Source: Nocardia vinacea
GTDB lineage: Bacteria > Actinomycetota > Actinomycetes > Mycobacteriales > Mycobacteriaceae
NCBI RefSeq assembly: GCF_035920345.1
Contig: NZ_CP109149.1
Span: 7,998,001 to 8,062,000 of the forward strand
Reading direction: 5' to 3'
DNA: 64,000 bases
Positions within the stretch are counted from its first letter, which is position 1. Every line of letters starts with the position of its first letter. The position numbers and the translations under genes are program-made. The notes under the pieces are model-generated. The model was not told where the DNA came from. It did no database searches and saw nothing but the letters and a program-made list of their open reading frames with translations. Below, piece by piece: positions 15,485-24,992 of this stretch.

Positions 15485-18274
15485 TCAGTGGGTCCGGGGC
15501 ATGGCTGTGGCGATTTCGCGGCGGGAGCGGAGGTCGAGTTTGGCCAGGATATTCGATACGTGTGACTGAATTGTGCGGCGGGACAAGAACATTTGGGCGG
15601 CGATGTCGGTGTTCGACAGGCCTTCGGCGACTTGGGTGGCGACTTTGCGTTCGGTGTCGGTGAGGGCGGCCCAGCCGGACTTGGGACGGTTGCGGGGTCC
15701 GCGGACGCCCCGGCGGATTCCGTATGGTCGCACCCGGGCTACCGCGCGGGCGGAATCCCAGGATGCGCCGAGGCCGGAATACAGGTCGATCGCGGTGTCC
15801 AATGCGGTGCGGGATTCGGGGCCATGGCCCGCTGCGGCGAGTAGGACGGCGGCGTTTTCGTGCGCCTGGGCCTCGAACAGTGGGCGGCCGGATTGTTGGA
15901 ATGCGCGGGCGGCCGTGCGGAGGGCGTCGGGGTCGGAGTCGGCGAGGCCCCGGCAGAGCAGGGCCGTTCCGGTGCGCGATGCGGTTGGCTGTCGCGTGCG
16001 GAGCAGATCGGCGCCGGCTGCTACCGACCGGGCTACGTGTGCGTCTCCGATATCCGCGGCCAAACGCGCGATGTCCGGGAAGATGTAATGCAGTGTGGCC
16101 GCGGCCAATCCGTCGGTGAGTCGCTTGTGAGTGTCGACGAGTAGTTGCAGTGCCAGGTCGGGGCGGCCGCGGGCCTCATGTGTCAGCGCCTTGACCCACG
16201 GATGGAAATGCGCGTAGCCGATATTGCCCGGTCGATTGTCCGGTGCGGGCAGTCCATCCGGATCCGGCAGAAATGTGCCGCGGCGAATTCCGATGAGCGT
16301 CGCGACGGTGTGCGCGACCGTCGCATAACCGAGCACATCGGGCGTCTGCATACTCGCCGTGCATTCTGCCAGCGCGTCGTCCCAGCGCCCGCCCACCAGA
16401 TACATTCGCGCCTTGGCGACCAGGTTGGAGGACAGATAGACCCCGCGGAATCGACGGTTGCGACCGATAGCCGTTTTCAGCACCTCCTCGGCGTCGCCGA
16501 GCCGATCGAGTTCGATCAAGCAGTGGGCGTAGAGCGCGTACGGATCGAATTGATCGGGCCCGGTCCCGTCGTTGAAGAGGGCCGGGATCCGAGCGCTCAG
16601 GTGCAGCGCCGCATCGAGATGGCCCTGGGTATAGCGCACCGCCCCCACCGCCGTGAGTCCGTATCCGGTGGCCAGCGGGTTCCCGGTGCTCTCGCCCAGC
16701 GCCACAGCCTGCCGACCGGCCTGCTCGGCCGCCGCGAACCGCTCGAGGAAGAAATTGCCGAGTCCGGACATGCCCAGAAACCGGGCGGCGTTCTCGGCGT
16801 CGAGTTCCCTGGTGGACAGCACCTCCTCGGCCACCGCGACCGCATCGGCCAATCGGGCCTGGGCTTGATAGATCTGGGCGAGCAGCCAGCGCAATTCGAG
16901 GTCGTCGCCATCCTCCGGCTGGGCGAGGAGTGCCGCACGCACCACCGATTCGGCCTCGGCGGCGTTCCCGTCCCAGAGCAGGGCGTGGATTCTCAGGCGG
17001 ATCAATACCGAACGCATTGCCGGATCGAGATCCGGCGCGGTGGCGACCCGGCTCAACAACCGTTTCGCCAGTTCGGGCGCGCGGACGATCAGCTTGTCGG
17101 CGACACTTATCAGCCAATCCAGGCTGGCCCTATCCAATTCGCGATCTGCGACCGACAAGTAGTAGGCAACCCGTTCGATCGGCGCATCGGTCGACTGGAG
17201 TGCCTGTCCGGCCTGCTGGAGCAGATCCGACCGCAGTGAAGCAGGCAGCCGATCGGCCAGCGCGTGCCGGATCAGGTCGTGCCGGAACACCAGCTCGGAG
17301 TCGACACGGACGAGCAGCCCGCCGTCCAGCGCCTCGGTGACGGCGCTCCAGGCATCCAGAATCGGGATCTTCAAGACCACGGCCAGATCAGCGACATCGA
17401 TGGTCGGACCGAGTGCCGCGGCCATCGGCAGCACATCCCGCGACGGACGGGGCAGGAAGTCCAGCCGCTGCGTAATCGCCTCGGTAAGTGAGGCGGACGG
17501 GCTCACCACAGCAGCGCCCGCGGGGTCGGCAGTGTCGGCGATCACCCTGATCGCCCCGTCGCGCACCAAGGCGGCCACCAACTCCGTGACATGTAGCGGA
17601 TTCCCACCGGCCTCGGCCACCTTTTCCAACAACCGAGGTCCCGGTTCGGCACCGACCAGATGACGCACGAGCTCCGCGGTATCCGTGTCGAGCAGAGCGC
17701 CGAGCCGCAGCACCGGAGCCTGCCGTGCCAGCAGTTCGGCCGATAGGGCGGCGAAGTCCGGATCGCGCGGCAGTGGCCGGGCCGCGAGCACCAGCAGTAG
17801 CGGCAACTCGTCGGCAAGGTTGCAGAGCCGGTGCAGCAGCCTCAGGCTCGAACGATCAGCCCAGTGCACGTCGTCCATGACCAGGGCAATCGGGCCCGCC
17901 GCGCACCAGTTATCGATCTGGTCCAGAATCGCCTCGGCGATGGCGAGTTCATGGGTTGCGGCCACATCGCCCACGCGATCTCCACTGCGTAACGCGTCGA
18001 TCGGCGAGGTCGTGCCCGCGTCGTTCAGCCAGGAGCGCACGCCGGCGAACGGCACACCCTGCCGCAACTCCGCGGCTGTACCGATACGGATGTGAAGGCC
18101 CGCTGCCGCCAATGGAATTCGCGCCGCTTCCAGCAGTGCCGATTTGCCGATTCCCGGCTCGCCCTCGATCAAAACGACGCACCCGCGACCGGCGGCCGCC
18201 CGCTGACCGAGTGCCGCCAGACTCGCTAGTTCGGCATCGCGACCCACGAACGCGGTCGCGAGGGAATCCTGCAC
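15485..18274 (-). CDS. Large ATP-binding LuxR-family (LAL) transcriptional regulator
   Basis: The 929-aa regulator has an N-terminal AAA-like ATPase (FVGRDAELASL, Walker A GEPGIGKS, Walker B IALVMDDVHWAD). About 500 residues of helical TPR-like sequence follow, then a C-terminal LuxR helix-turn-helix (LTDTERKVATQVAEGLSN, AAQMFLSRRTIQSHVSNIL). This is the LAL (MalT-like) architecture at its usual size, in which ligand and ATP binding switch on DNA binding. It is convergent with the EEP gene, 18 bases apart, and divergent from rpsH. Its targets are not evident. It would be the regulatory part of the insertion into the spc cluster. Confidence 0.92.
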   Translation of the reverse strand: MQDSLATAFVGRDAELASLAALGQRAAAGRGCVVLIEGEPGIGKSALLEAARIPLAAAGLHIRIGTAAELRQGVPFAGVRSWLNDAGTTSPIDALRSGDRVGDVAATHELAIAEAILDQIDNWCAAGPIALVMDDVHWADRSSLRLLHRLCNLADELPLLLVLAARPLPRDPDFAALSAELLARQAPVLRLGALLDTDTAELVRHLVGAEPGPRLLEKVAEAGGNPLHVTELVAALVRDGAIRVIADTADPAGAAVVSPSASLTEAITQRLDFLPRPSRDVLPMAAALGPTIDVADLAVVLKIPILDAWSAVTEALDGGLLVRVDSELVFRHDLIRHALADRLPASLRSDLLQQAGQALQSTDAPIERVAYYLSVADRELDRASLDWLISVADKLIVRAPELAKRLLSRVATAPDLDPAMRSVLIRLRIHALLWDGNAAEAESVVRAALLAQPEDGDDLELRWLLAQIYQAQARLADAVAVAEEVLSTRELDAENAARFLGMSGLGNFFLERFAAAEQAGRQAVALGESTGNPLATGYGLTAVGAVRYTQGHLDAALHLSARIPALFNDGTGPDQFDPYALYAHCLIELDRLGDAEEVLKTAIGRNRRFRGVYLSSNLVAKARMYLVGGRWDDALAECTASMQTPDVLGYATVAHTVATLIGIRRGTFLPDPDGLPAPDNRPGNIGYAHFHPWVKALTHEARGRPDLALQLLVDTHKRLTDGLAAATLHYIFPDIARLAADIGDAHVARSVAAGADLLRTRQPTASRTGTALLCRGLADSDPDALRTAARAFQQSGRPLFEAQAHENAAVLLAAAGHGPESRTALDTAIDLYSGLGASWDSARAVARVRPYGIRRGVRGPRNRPKSGWAALTDTERKVATQVAEGLSNTDIAAQMFLSRRTIQSHVSNILAKLDLRSRREIATAMPRTH

Positions 18275-18305
18275 GCGGGTGAGTGTAAGGGGCCGGACCC
18301 GGATT

Positions 18306-18333
18306 TTGTCCTGGTAGCGACCTTGCCTACACT
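18306..18333 (+). promoter_or_regulatory. Promoter of the second half of the spc cluster, with long leader
   Basis: TTGTCC (18306-18311), a 16-bp spacer and TACACT (18328-18333) precede rpsH by about 210 bases. The -10 equals that of the rplN promoter. The leader 18340-18549 contains small inverted repeats (for example GATGC/GCATC near 18373-18389) but no gene I can support. An autoregulatory ribosomal-protein site there is possible but not shown. Confidence 0.6.
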
Positions 18334-18549
18334 AGAGCGGTTGCTCGGGCACTTCTGTGTCCGCATGTCCCTGATGCGATGCTGCATCGACGTGTGGACG
18401 GCCCTCGCACCGAGAGCTCATATGAGAACTCAATCCGGTCGGCAAGTGTCGGCCGGACCGCCGAATTGCTATAGGCCCACGGCTGGCGTGCCGATGTGTA
18501 CGCGGGTGTTGCATGGGAACCGTAGCGAGAAAGGTGTCAAGGTCGAACT

Positions 18550-18948
18550 ATGACCATGACTGATCCGATCGCAGACTTCCTGACACGTCTGCGCAACGCC
18601 AACTCGGCGTACCACGATCAGGTGAAGGCTCCGCACTCGAAGCTCAAGGCGAATATCGCCGAGATTCTCAAGCGCGAGGGTTACATCGCCGACTACCGGA
18701 CCGAAGACGCGCCCGTGGGTAAGACCCTGGTCGTCGACCTCAAGTACGGCCAGAGCCGTGAGCGCAGCCTGCAGGGCCTGCGTCGCGTGTCGAAGCCGGG
18801 TCTGCGTGTGTACGCGAAGTCCACCAACCTGCCCAAGGTCCTGGGCGGCCTCGGCGTGGCGATCATCTCCACGTCGACCGGTCTGCTCACCGATCGTCAG
18901 GCGGCCAAGCAGGGCGTGGGCGGCGAAGTCCTCGCCTACGTCTGGTAA
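18550..18948 (+). CDS. rpsH: 30S ribosomal protein S8
   Basis: The 132-aa S8 binds the central domain of 16S rRNA and in many bacteria represses spc translation. The start [18 protein letters not shown] equals the mycobacterial protein, which decides between the two closely spaced ATGs. The end [19 protein letters not shown] then EVLAYVW is canonical. It is the first gene after the interruption and has its own promoter. Confidence 0.98.
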   Translation: MTMTDPIADFLTRLRNANSAYHDQVKAPHSKLKANIAEILKREGYIADYRTEDAPVGKTLVVDLKYGQSRERSLQGLRRVSKPGLRVYAKSTNLPKVLGGLGVAIISTSTGLLTDRQAAKQGVGGEVLAYVW

Positions 18949-18962
18949 GGGAGGTAGGACAA

Positions 18963-19502
18963 ATGTCGCGTATTGGTAAGAAGCCCATCGCCATTCCTGC
19001 CGGTGTCGAGGTCGCCATCGACGGCCAGAGCGTGGCGGTGAAGGGCCCCAAGGGCACCCTGACCCACGTCGTCGCCGAGCCGATCATCGTCACCAAGGGT
19101 GAGGACGGCCAGCTCGAGGTCGCCCGACCGGACGACCAGCGCCAGAACCGCTCGCTGCACGGCCTGACCCGCACCCTGGTCTCGAACATGATCGAGGGCG
19201 TAACCAAGGGCTACGAGAAGAAGATGGAAATCTTCGGAGTCGGTTACCGTGTCGCCGCCAAGGGCTCGAACCTGGAGTTCGCCCTCGGCTACTCGCATCC
19301 GGTGCCGATCGAGGCCCCGGAGGGCATCACCTTCGCGGTGGAATCGCCCACCAAGTTCTCCGTGTCCGGAATCGACAAGCAGAAGGTCGGCCAGATCTCC
19401 GCTGTCATCCACGGACTGCGTAAGCCCGATCCCTACAAGGGCAAGGGCATCCGCTACGCCGGCGAGGTCGTTCGCCGCAAGGTCGGAAAGACGGGTAAGT
19501 GA
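18963..19502 (+). CDS. rplF: 50S ribosomal protein L6
   Basis: The 179-aa L6 is at the base of the L7/L12 stalk. Both L6 repeats are present; landmarks are [17 protein letters not shown] and [32 protein letters not shown] precedes the ATG. The stop lies 2 bases before rplR. Confidence 0.98.
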   Translation: MSRIGKKPIAIPAGVEVAIDGQSVAVKGPKGTLTHVVAEPIIVTKGEDGQLEVARPDDQRQNRSLHGLTRTLVSNMIEGVTKGYEKKMEIFGVGYRVAAKGSNLEFALGYSHPVPIEAPEGITFAVESPTKFSVSGIDKQKVGQISAVIHGLRKPDPYKGKGIRYAGEVVRRKVGKTGK

Positions 19503-19504
19503 TC

Positions 19505-19912
19505 ATGGCGCAAACCGAAAATCAGAAGGCCAAGCGCGTTCCGCGTGGCAAGGACGTGTCGACGACGCGTCGTCTGTCGAAGACCCGCCGTCACTTCCGT
19601 CTGCGCAAGAAGGTCGTCGGCACCACCGAGCGTCCGCGTCTGGTGGTCAACCGCTCCTCGCGTCACCTGCACGCACAGCTCATCGACGACTCGATCGGCA
19701 AGACCATTGCCGCCGCGTCCTCGATCGAGGTCGATGTGCGCGCACTGGACGGCGACAAGTCGGCCAAGGGCAAGAAGGTCGGCGAACTGATCGCCGAGCG
19801 TGCCAAGGCCGCCGGTATCGAGGCCGTCGTGTTCGACCGTGGTGGTCACGACTACCACGGCCGTATCGCGGCGCTGGCCGATGCCGCTCGCGAAGGTGGG
19901 TTGAAGTTCTGA
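19505..19912 (+). CDS. rplR: 50S ribosomal protein L18
   Basis: The 135-aa L18 binds 5S rRNA with L5. Core sequences are [34 protein letters not shown] and the C-terminal [20 protein letters not shown] 19505 (MAQTEN) is used rather than the GTG at 19499 that overlaps the rplF stop, because other actinobacterial L18 proteins begin MAQ. Its stop overlaps a ten-codon frame that bridges to rpsE. Confidence 0.97.
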   Translation: MAQTENQKAKRVPRGKDVSTTRRLSKTRRHFRLRKKVVGTTERPRLVVNRSSRHLHAQLIDDSIGKTIAAASSIEVDVRALDGDKSAKGKKVGELIAERAKAAGIEAVVFDRGGHDYHGRIAALADAAREGGLKF

Positions 19913-19944
19913 TGACTGCAAACAATTACGGAAGGAACGTCTGA
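19912..19944 (+). CDS. Ten-codon bridging ORF between rplR and rpsE
   Basis: ATG 19912 overlaps the rplR stop (TGATG) and its own TGA overlaps the rpsE start (TGATG). It encodes [10 protein letters not shown]. The rpsE Shine-Dalgarno (GGAAGGA, near 19931) lies inside it. It may keep ribosomes moving from rplR to rpsE, or may be chance; no homologue is known to me. Confidence 0.35.
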   Translation: MTANNYGRNV

Positions 19945-20606
19945 TGCCGGGACGTCAGAGGCGTGACGGCGGCAGCGGACCCGCCGGACAGCAGAATGGT
20001 GCCGCCGGTGGCGGCGACAGCCGTGACGGCCGCGGCGGTGGCCGTGATCGTCGTGGCGGTGGTGACCGTCGTGACCAGCAGGCCGACAAGAACCAGCTCG
20101 AGCGCGTCGTCGCGATCAACCGTGTCTCCAAGGTCGTGAAGGGTGGTCGTCGCTTCAGCTTCACCGCCCTGGTGATCGTCGGTGACGGCAACGGTCTGGT
20201 CGGTGTCGGCTACGGCAAGGCCAAGGAAGTTCCCGCGGCCATCCAGAAGGGTGTCGAGGAGGCTCGCAAGGGCTTCTTCCGCGTCCCGATGATCGGCTCG
20301 ACCATCACCCACCCGGTGCAGGGTGAGGCGGCGGCCGGTGTGGTCATGCTGCGTCCGGCTTCGCCCGGTACCGGTGTGATCGCCGGTGGTGCGGCTCGCG
20401 CGGTGCTGGAATGCGCTGGTATCCATGACATTCTGGCGAAGTCGCTCGGTAGCGACAACGCCATCAACGTCGTGCACGCGACGGTTGCGGCGCTCAAGAT
20501 GCTGCAGCGTCCGGAAGAGGTCGCGGCTCGCCGTGGCCTGCCCCTCGAGGATGTCGCCCCCGCGGGCATGCTGCGTGCGCGCGCTCAGGCAGCGGGAGGT
20601 CGGTAG
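19944..20606 (+). CDS. rpsE: 30S ribosomal protein S5
   Basis: The 220-aa S5 lies at the mRNA entry of the 30S subunit and affects decoding fidelity. The conserved part begins at [20 protein letters not shown] and includes [20 protein letters not shown] and the [19 protein letters not shown] region. It has a low-complexity Gly/Arg/Asp-rich N-terminal extension of about 45 residues, as is usual for actinobacteria. ATG 19944 is preceded by GGAAGGA. Confidence 0.98.
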   Translation: MPGRQRRDGGSGPAGQQNGAAGGGDSRDGRGGGRDRRGGGDRRDQQADKNQLERVVAINRVSKVVKGGRRFSFTALVIVGDGNGLVGVGYGKAKEVPAAIQKGVEEARKGFFRVPMIGSTITHPVQGEAAAGVVMLRPASPGTGVIAGGAARAVLECAGIHDILAKSLGSDNAINVVHATVAALKMLQRPEEVAARRGLPLEDVAPAGMLRARAQAAGGR

Positions 20607-20608
20607 AT

Positions 20609-20788
20609 ATGGCAGATCTCAAGGTGACCCAGATCAAGTCGTCGATCGGCGCCAAGGCGAATCAGCGGGAGAGCCTTCGCACGCTCGGCCTGCGCAAGAT
20701 CCGCCAGACCGTGGTTCGTGAGGACAACCCGCAGAACCGTGGGCTGATCAACGTCGTGCGCCACCTCGTAACAGTTGAGGAGGTCTGA
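20609..20788 (+). CDS. rpmD: 50S ribosomal protein L30
   Basis: A 59-aa L30 reads [20 protein letters not shown], then the typical [20 protein letters not shown] and [13 protein letters not shown]. It starts 2 bases after the rpsE stop and ends one base before rplO, so there is no doubt about its place in the operon despite its small size. Confidence 0.98.
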   Translation: MADLKVTQIKSSIGAKANQRESLRTLGLRKIRQTVVREDNPQNRGLINVVRHLVTVEEV

Positions 20789-20789
20789 C

Positions 20790-21233
20790 ATGACCATCAA
20801 ATTGCATCACCTGCGTCCGGCCCCGGGCGCCAAGACCGAGAAGACCCGCGTGGGTCGCGGTGAAGGCTCCAAGGGCAAGACCGCGGGCCGCGGTACCAAG
20901 GGCACCAAGGCTCGCAAGAACGTCCCGGCCTCCTTCGAGGGTGGGCAGATGCCGATTCACATGCGGCTGCCCAAGCTCAAGGGCTTCACGAACCGGTTCC
21001 GCACGGAATACCAGGTCGTGAACGTCGGCTCGATCGCCAAGCTGTTCCCCGAGGGCGGCGCGATCGGCAAGGCGGAGCTGGTGGCCGCCGGCGCGGTTCG
21101 CAAGAACCAGCTGGTCAAGGTTCTCGGCGATGGCGAGATCGGCGTCGCGGTCCAGGTGACCGTCGACAAGGTGACCGGCGCCGCCAAGGAGAAGATCACC
21201 GCGGCCGGTGGCACTGTCACCGAGCTGGGCTGA
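20790..21233 (+). CDS. rplO: 50S ribosomal protein L15
   Basis: The 147-aa L15 is an assembly protein of the 50S subunit. Its Gly/Lys-rich N-terminal tail ([20 protein letters not shown]) precedes the globular domain with [18 protein letters not shown] 20790 follows the rpmD stop by one base and is preceded by GAGGAGG. A 16-bp terminator follows, separating it from secY. Confidence 0.98.
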   Translation: MTIKLHHLRPAPGAKTEKTRVGRGEGSKGKTAGRGTKGTKARKNVPASFEGGQMPIHMRLPKLKGFTNRFRTEYQVVNVGSIAKLFPEGGAIGKAELVAAGAVRKNQLVKVLGDGEIGVAVQVTVDKVTGAAKEKITAAGGTVTELG

Positions 21234-21248
21234 CGGTACTCTGCAGAT

Positions 21249-21287
21249 AGTGGCACCGGACGAGTGAAGAGCTCGTCCGGTGCCACT
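21249..21287 (+). terminator. Strong hairpin terminator after rplO
   Basis: A perfect 16-bp stem (AGTGGCACCGGACGAG at 21249-21264, complement at 21272-21287) with a 7-base loop lies 15 bases after rplO. It separates the ribosomal genes from secY-adk-map, which must have a promoter in 21288-21371. Confidence 0.87.
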
Positions 21288-21371
21288 GTTAGAGTTCAAT
21301 TGTTGTCTGCCAAGCCTCGTCATGGGTTTTCTATATCCGTGGCATGACCATGTCGTTCGCCAGGAGGATCT

Positions 21372-22694
21372 GTGCTTTCCGCCTTCGTATCGGCCTTCCG
21401 GACTCCGGACTTACGGCGGAAGATTCTCTTCACGCTGGGGTTGATCGCGTTGTACCGCATGGGTGCCGCGCTGCCGTCCCCCGGTGTCGATTACAAGAGC
21501 GTGCAGGAGTGCATCGACCTGGTCTCCGGCGGTGATTCCGCCGGTATCTATCAGCTGATCAACCTGTTCTCCGGTGGTGCGCTGCTGCAGTTGTCGGTCT
21601 TCGCGATCGGCATCATGCCCTACATCACCGCGAGCATCATTATCCAGCTGCTCACCGTCGTCATCCCGCGCTTCGAAGAACTGCGTAAAGAAGGCCAAGC
21701 CGGCCAGAACAAGATGACGCAGTACACCAGGTACCTCTCGATCGCGCTGGCGATCCTGCAGGCCACCGGTCTGGTCGCGCTCGCGGCCCGCGGTCAGCTG
21801 CTGCAGGGCTGCCAGAAGGACATCCTGGCCGACACCAGCATCTTCGGCATGATCATCATCGTGCTGGTGATGACCGCCGGTGCGGCGCTGGTCATGTGGT
21901 TCGGCGAGCAGATCACCGAGCGCGGCATCGGCAACGGCATGTCGCTGCTGATCTTCGCCGGTATCGCCGCTCGAATCCCGACCGAGGGCAAGGCCATTCT
22001 CGACAACCGCGGCGGCCTGGTCTTCGGCTTGGTCTGTCTCGCCGCGCTGGCCATCATCACCGCGGTCATCTTCGTCGAGCAGGGCCAGCGCCGGATTCCG
22101 GTGCAGTACGCCAAGCGCGTGGTCGGTCGCAAGATGTACGGCGGATCCTCGACCTACCTGCCGCTGAAGGTCAACCAGGCGGGCGTTATCCCGGTGATCT
22201 TCGCGTCGTCGTTGCTGTATCTGCCGAATCTGGTTGCGCAGCTGACATCTTCGAAGGGCAACCCCGACCCCAGTTGGTGGCAGGAGATCATCCAGAAATA
22301 TCTGGTGAACCCGGGGAACCCGGTATACATCGCGATCTACTTCGGTCTGATCGTGTTCTTCACCTACTTCTATGTCGCGATCACCTTCAACCCGGAGGAA
22401 CGCGCTGACGAGATGAAGAAGTTCGGTGGCTTCATTCCCGGATATCGCCCCGGTAGGCCGACCGCCGACTACCTCAACTTCGTATTGAGCCGCATTACCC
22501 TCCCCGGCTCGATCTACCTCGGTCTCGTGGCCGTCCTCCCGAATCTGTTCCTCGATATCGGCGCCTCCGGTGGCAACCAGAACCTTCCGTTCGGTGGCAC
22601 CGCGGTACTGATCATGGTGAGCGTCGGCTTGGACACCGTGAAGCAGATCGAAAGCCAGCTGATGAATCGAAATTACGAAGGGTTCCTCAAGTGA
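21372..22694 (+). CDS. secY: Preprotein translocase subunit SecY
   Basis: The 440-aa channel subunit of the Sec translocon has ten transmembrane segments. Landmarks are [36 protein letters not shown], the cytosolic loop with [20 protein letters not shown], and the terminal [11 protein letters not shown] 21372 is fixed by AGGAGG at 21362-21367. Its stop overlaps the adk GTG. Confidence 0.98.
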   Translation: MLSAFVSAFRTPDLRRKILFTLGLIALYRMGAALPSPGVDYKSVQECIDLVSGGDSAGIYQLINLFSGGALLQLSVFAIGIMPYITASIIIQLLTVVIPRFEELRKEGQAGQNKMTQYTRYLSIALAILQATGLVALAARGQLLQGCQKDILADTSIFGMIIIVLVMTAGAALVMWFGEQITERGIGNGMSLLIFAGIAARIPTEGKAILDNRGGLVFGLVCLAALAIITAVIFVEQGQRRIPVQYAKRVVGRKMYGGSSTYLPLKVNQAGVIPVIFASSLLYLPNLVAQLTSSKGNPDPSWWQEIIQKYLVNPGNPVYIAIYFGLIVFFTYFYVAITFNPEERADEMKKFGGFIPGYRPGRPTADYLNFVLSRITLPGSIYLGLVAVLPNLFLDIGASGGNQNLPFGGTAVLIMVSVGLDTVKQIESQLMNRNYEGFLK

Positions 22695-23236
22695 GACTTG
22701 TACTGCTCGGACCGCCGGGAGCCGGCAAGGGCACCCAGGCCGACCTACTGTCGGACAAACTGGGCGTCCCGCACATCTCCACCGGGGACCTGTTCCGCAC
22801 CAATATCTCCGCCCAGACGCCGCTGGGTCGGGAGGCGCAGAAGTACATCGACGCAGGCGATCTGGTACCGAGCGATGTGACGAACCGCATGGTCGAGGCT
22901 CGGGTCGCCGAGCCGGATGCCGCGAACGGCTTTGTGTTGGATGGCTACCCGCGCACGGTCGATCAGGCCGACGCGCTGGAGAAGATCCTCGCGGATATGG
23001 ACAAGAAGCTCGACGCGGTGCTCTGCTTCGTCGTGCCCGAGGAGACCGTGGTCGCCCGGATGATGGCGCGCGGTCGCAACGACGACAACGAGGACGTGAT
23101 CCGCAACCGGCTCCGGGTGTACCGCGAGGAGACCGAGCCGCTGCTGGAGCATTACGACGGTCTGGTCGTCTCGGTCGACGGTGTCGGTGAGATCGACGAG
23201 GTCAACGCACGCGCGCTGCGCGCCCTGGGACACTGA
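22691..23236 (+). CDS. adk: Adenylate kinase
   Basis: The 181-aa adenylate kinase interconverts ATP + AMP and 2 ADP. P-loop [10 protein letters not shown] is near the N-terminus, the AMP-binding segment [11 protein letters not shown] follows, then [13 protein letters not shown] and [14 protein letters not shown]. The short lid without zinc cysteines is normal for actinobacteria. GTG 22691 overlaps the secY stop by 4 bases, indicating coupling. Confidence 0.97.
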   Translation: MRLVLLGPPGAGKGTQADLLSDKLGVPHISTGDLFRTNISAQTPLGREAQKYIDAGDLVPSDVTNRMVEARVAEPDAANGFVLDGYPRTVDQADALEKILADMDKKLDAVLCFVVPEETVVARMMARGRNDDNEDVIRNRLRVYREETEPLLEHYDGLVVSVDGVGEIDEVNARALRALGH

Positions 23237-23242
23237 GGCCGG

Positions 23243-24040
23243 ATGGTCTTCAACCGCAAGAAGAAGGTCGTGCCGTTCCGGACGGCAGGCGAACTGGATG
23301 CGATGGCGGCGGCCGGTGCGATTGTCGGCCGCGCACTCGTCGCGGTGCGCGCGGCGGCCAAGCCCGGTGTTTCCACCCTGGAGCTGGACGATATCGCCGA
23401 ACAGGTGATCCGCGATGCGGGCGCCGTGCCGTCGTTCAAGGGATATCACGGCTTTCCGGGTTCGATCTGCGCATCGGTGAACGACCGTGTGGTGCACGGG
23501 ATTCCGACCTCGTCCGAGATCCTGACCGAAGGTGATCTGGTCTCGATCGACTGTGGCGCGATTCTCGAAGGCTGGCACGGTGATTCGGCCTGGACCTTCG
23601 GTGTGGGCACGATCATCGAGGCCGATCAGCTACTCAGCGATGCCACCAAGATGTCGATGGAGGCGGGTATCGCGGCCATGCTGCCCGGCAACCGGCTGAC
23701 CGACATCTCGCATGCCATCGAAATGGGTACGCGCGCGGCGGAAAACGAACACGGCCGGTCCTACGGCATCGTCGACGGTTACGGCGGGCACGCCATCGGC
23801 CGGGAGATGCATATGGATCCGTTCCTGGCCAACGAGGGTGCGCCGGGTAAGGGGCCGAAACTCGTGGTCGGATCGGTACTCGCGATCGAGCCGATGTTGA
23901 CATTGGGCACTACGCAGACGAAGGTGCTCGACGACGACTGGACCGTGGTGACGTTGGACGGAAGTCGGGCCGCGCACTGGGAACATTCGGTTGCGGTTAC
24001 CGAGGATGGGCCGCGGATTCTCACGGTTCGTCCGGAGTAG
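23243..24040 (+). CDS. map: Methionine aminopeptidase, type I
   Basis: The 265-aa enzyme removes N-terminal Met from nascent proteins. Metal ligands are visible in [20 protein letters not shown] (two Asp), [10 protein letters not shown] (His), [10 protein letters not shown] (Glu) and [10 protein letters not shown] (Glu). [14 protein letters not shown] is the type I substrate-pocket block. ATG 23243 follows adk by six bases. No hairpin terminator is seen after it; a repeat-rich gene-free stretch begins instead. Confidence 0.97.
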   Translation: MVFNRKKKVVPFRTAGELDAMAAAGAIVGRALVAVRAAAKPGVSTLELDDIAEQVIRDAGAVPSFKGYHGFPGSICASVNDRVVHGIPTSSEILTEGDLVSIDCGAILEGWHGDSAWTFGVGTIIEADQLLSDATKMSMEAGIAAMLPGNRLTDISHAIEMGTRAAENEHGRSYGIVDGYGGHAIGREMHMDPFLANEGAPGKGPKLVVGSVLAIEPMLTLGTTQTKVLDDDWTVVTLDGSRAAHWEHSVAVTEDGPRILTVRPE

Positions 24041-24135
24041 GTGCTCGCCGACAGCTGTCAGTGTCGCTTGCGTTGAACCTGGCTCGGTATCCAAGGCATT
24101 GGCGCGTGACGTGCAGTCGGCAGCGGATGTTGATC

Positions 24136-24303
24136 GGTACCGGACATTGGTCGGTACCGGGCCAATCTCGGTACCGAACACTACTGGGTACCTGACCTTG
24201 GTTGGTGCCGCACATTTCTCGGCACCGAACGTTCGTGGGTGTGCGACCAGGTTCAGCGGCCGTACGTTATCGGTGCCCGAATTCATGGTGCCGCACATTG
24301 CCG
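24136..24303. repeat. Degenerate 17-bp tandem repeat, about ten units
   Basis: Units begin GGTACCG or GGTGCCG/GGCACCG and recur exactly every 17 bases from 24136 to 24271 (24136, 24153, 24170, 24187, 24204, 24221, 24238, 24255). A 15-base unit at 24272 and another unit at 24287 follow. A working consensus is GGTACCGaacattggtc. Because 17 is not a multiple of three, it is not a protein repeat with that period. Further half-sites (GCCGTA, GGCACTG) continue to about 24333. Function unknown. Confidence 0.75.
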
Positions 24304-24992
24304 TTCGCTGACGCCGTACCCTTGTCGGCACTGAATAGTCGTCCACGTGAACGACTTTCGCACCTGCCGTGCCCCGGTCCGGTAGACATTACCTCGGTAT
24401 GCGTCGTGGATCGGCCGCCGTGTCCGACTCCGAGTTCGGTGACGTCGCGCGGCGAGGAGCCGAGCCGCACCGACGCCCGCAGGTCGTAAATGTCTGGTAC
24501 TGAATGGCTTCGGACACAATGCGTCCACGCCTGCCCTGACATTACCCAGCTTGCGCTGGATCGGTGACGTCGTTCCTTGCACCCGCGCTCGTGCGTCTTA
24601 CCGCATCTCGGGGTCATCCAGGGGATCGACCGCTGACCACAGTGGCGATGATTTCTCCTCCGATTCGTGCTGAACTTCAACGATGGGAGAAGCGTATGGC
24701 CGGGGGAGGGGTGCTCACCCGAGTAGATAGCTACTCGAATTCCGTTGTGGGATTGCGTAGTTCTGCGGCGAACAGTGATCGTTCGATGGGCGCTTCAGGA
24801 GCGGCGGTACGGGTTTCCGTACAGCTCAGGGCCGTGCTGCGGGGTGCGTGGCGCACTGAGTAGGTAGCGACTTCCGCTAGACCGCCGCGCGTGCGCCGAA
24901 TGAGGAGGCACGCTCGGCCCGGAGTCGGGCCTGATTCGTTGTTCCGTCAGCGGATTCGTTCACCATGGCCACTTATCTGGACGCGGTACTAG
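24304..24992. other. Gene-free stretch between map and the desaturase
   Basis: Together with 24041-24135 and the 17-bp repeat this makes about 950 bases without a supportable gene. I see three small hairpins: CGAGTAG/CTACTCG at 24720-24737, GTACGG/CCGTAC at 24807-24822, and GGCCCG/CGGGCC at 24916-24931. None has a T-tract. Open frames here show no family motifs or ribosome-binding site. It could hide a small RNA or decayed gene, but the sequence does not show one. Confidence 0.5.

Noticed and set aside
13976..18549. The block in the spc cluster as an intact mobile element
   Set aside because: No integrase, transposase, terminal inverted repeats or target duplication can be seen at its edges.
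24136..24303. CRISPR array
   Set aside because: Repeats are short (17 bp), contiguous and degenerate, with no spacers and no cas genes.
24564..24863. 99-aa open frame in the gene-free stretch
   Set aside because: No ribosome-binding site, no motif, and no neighbour in operon distance.
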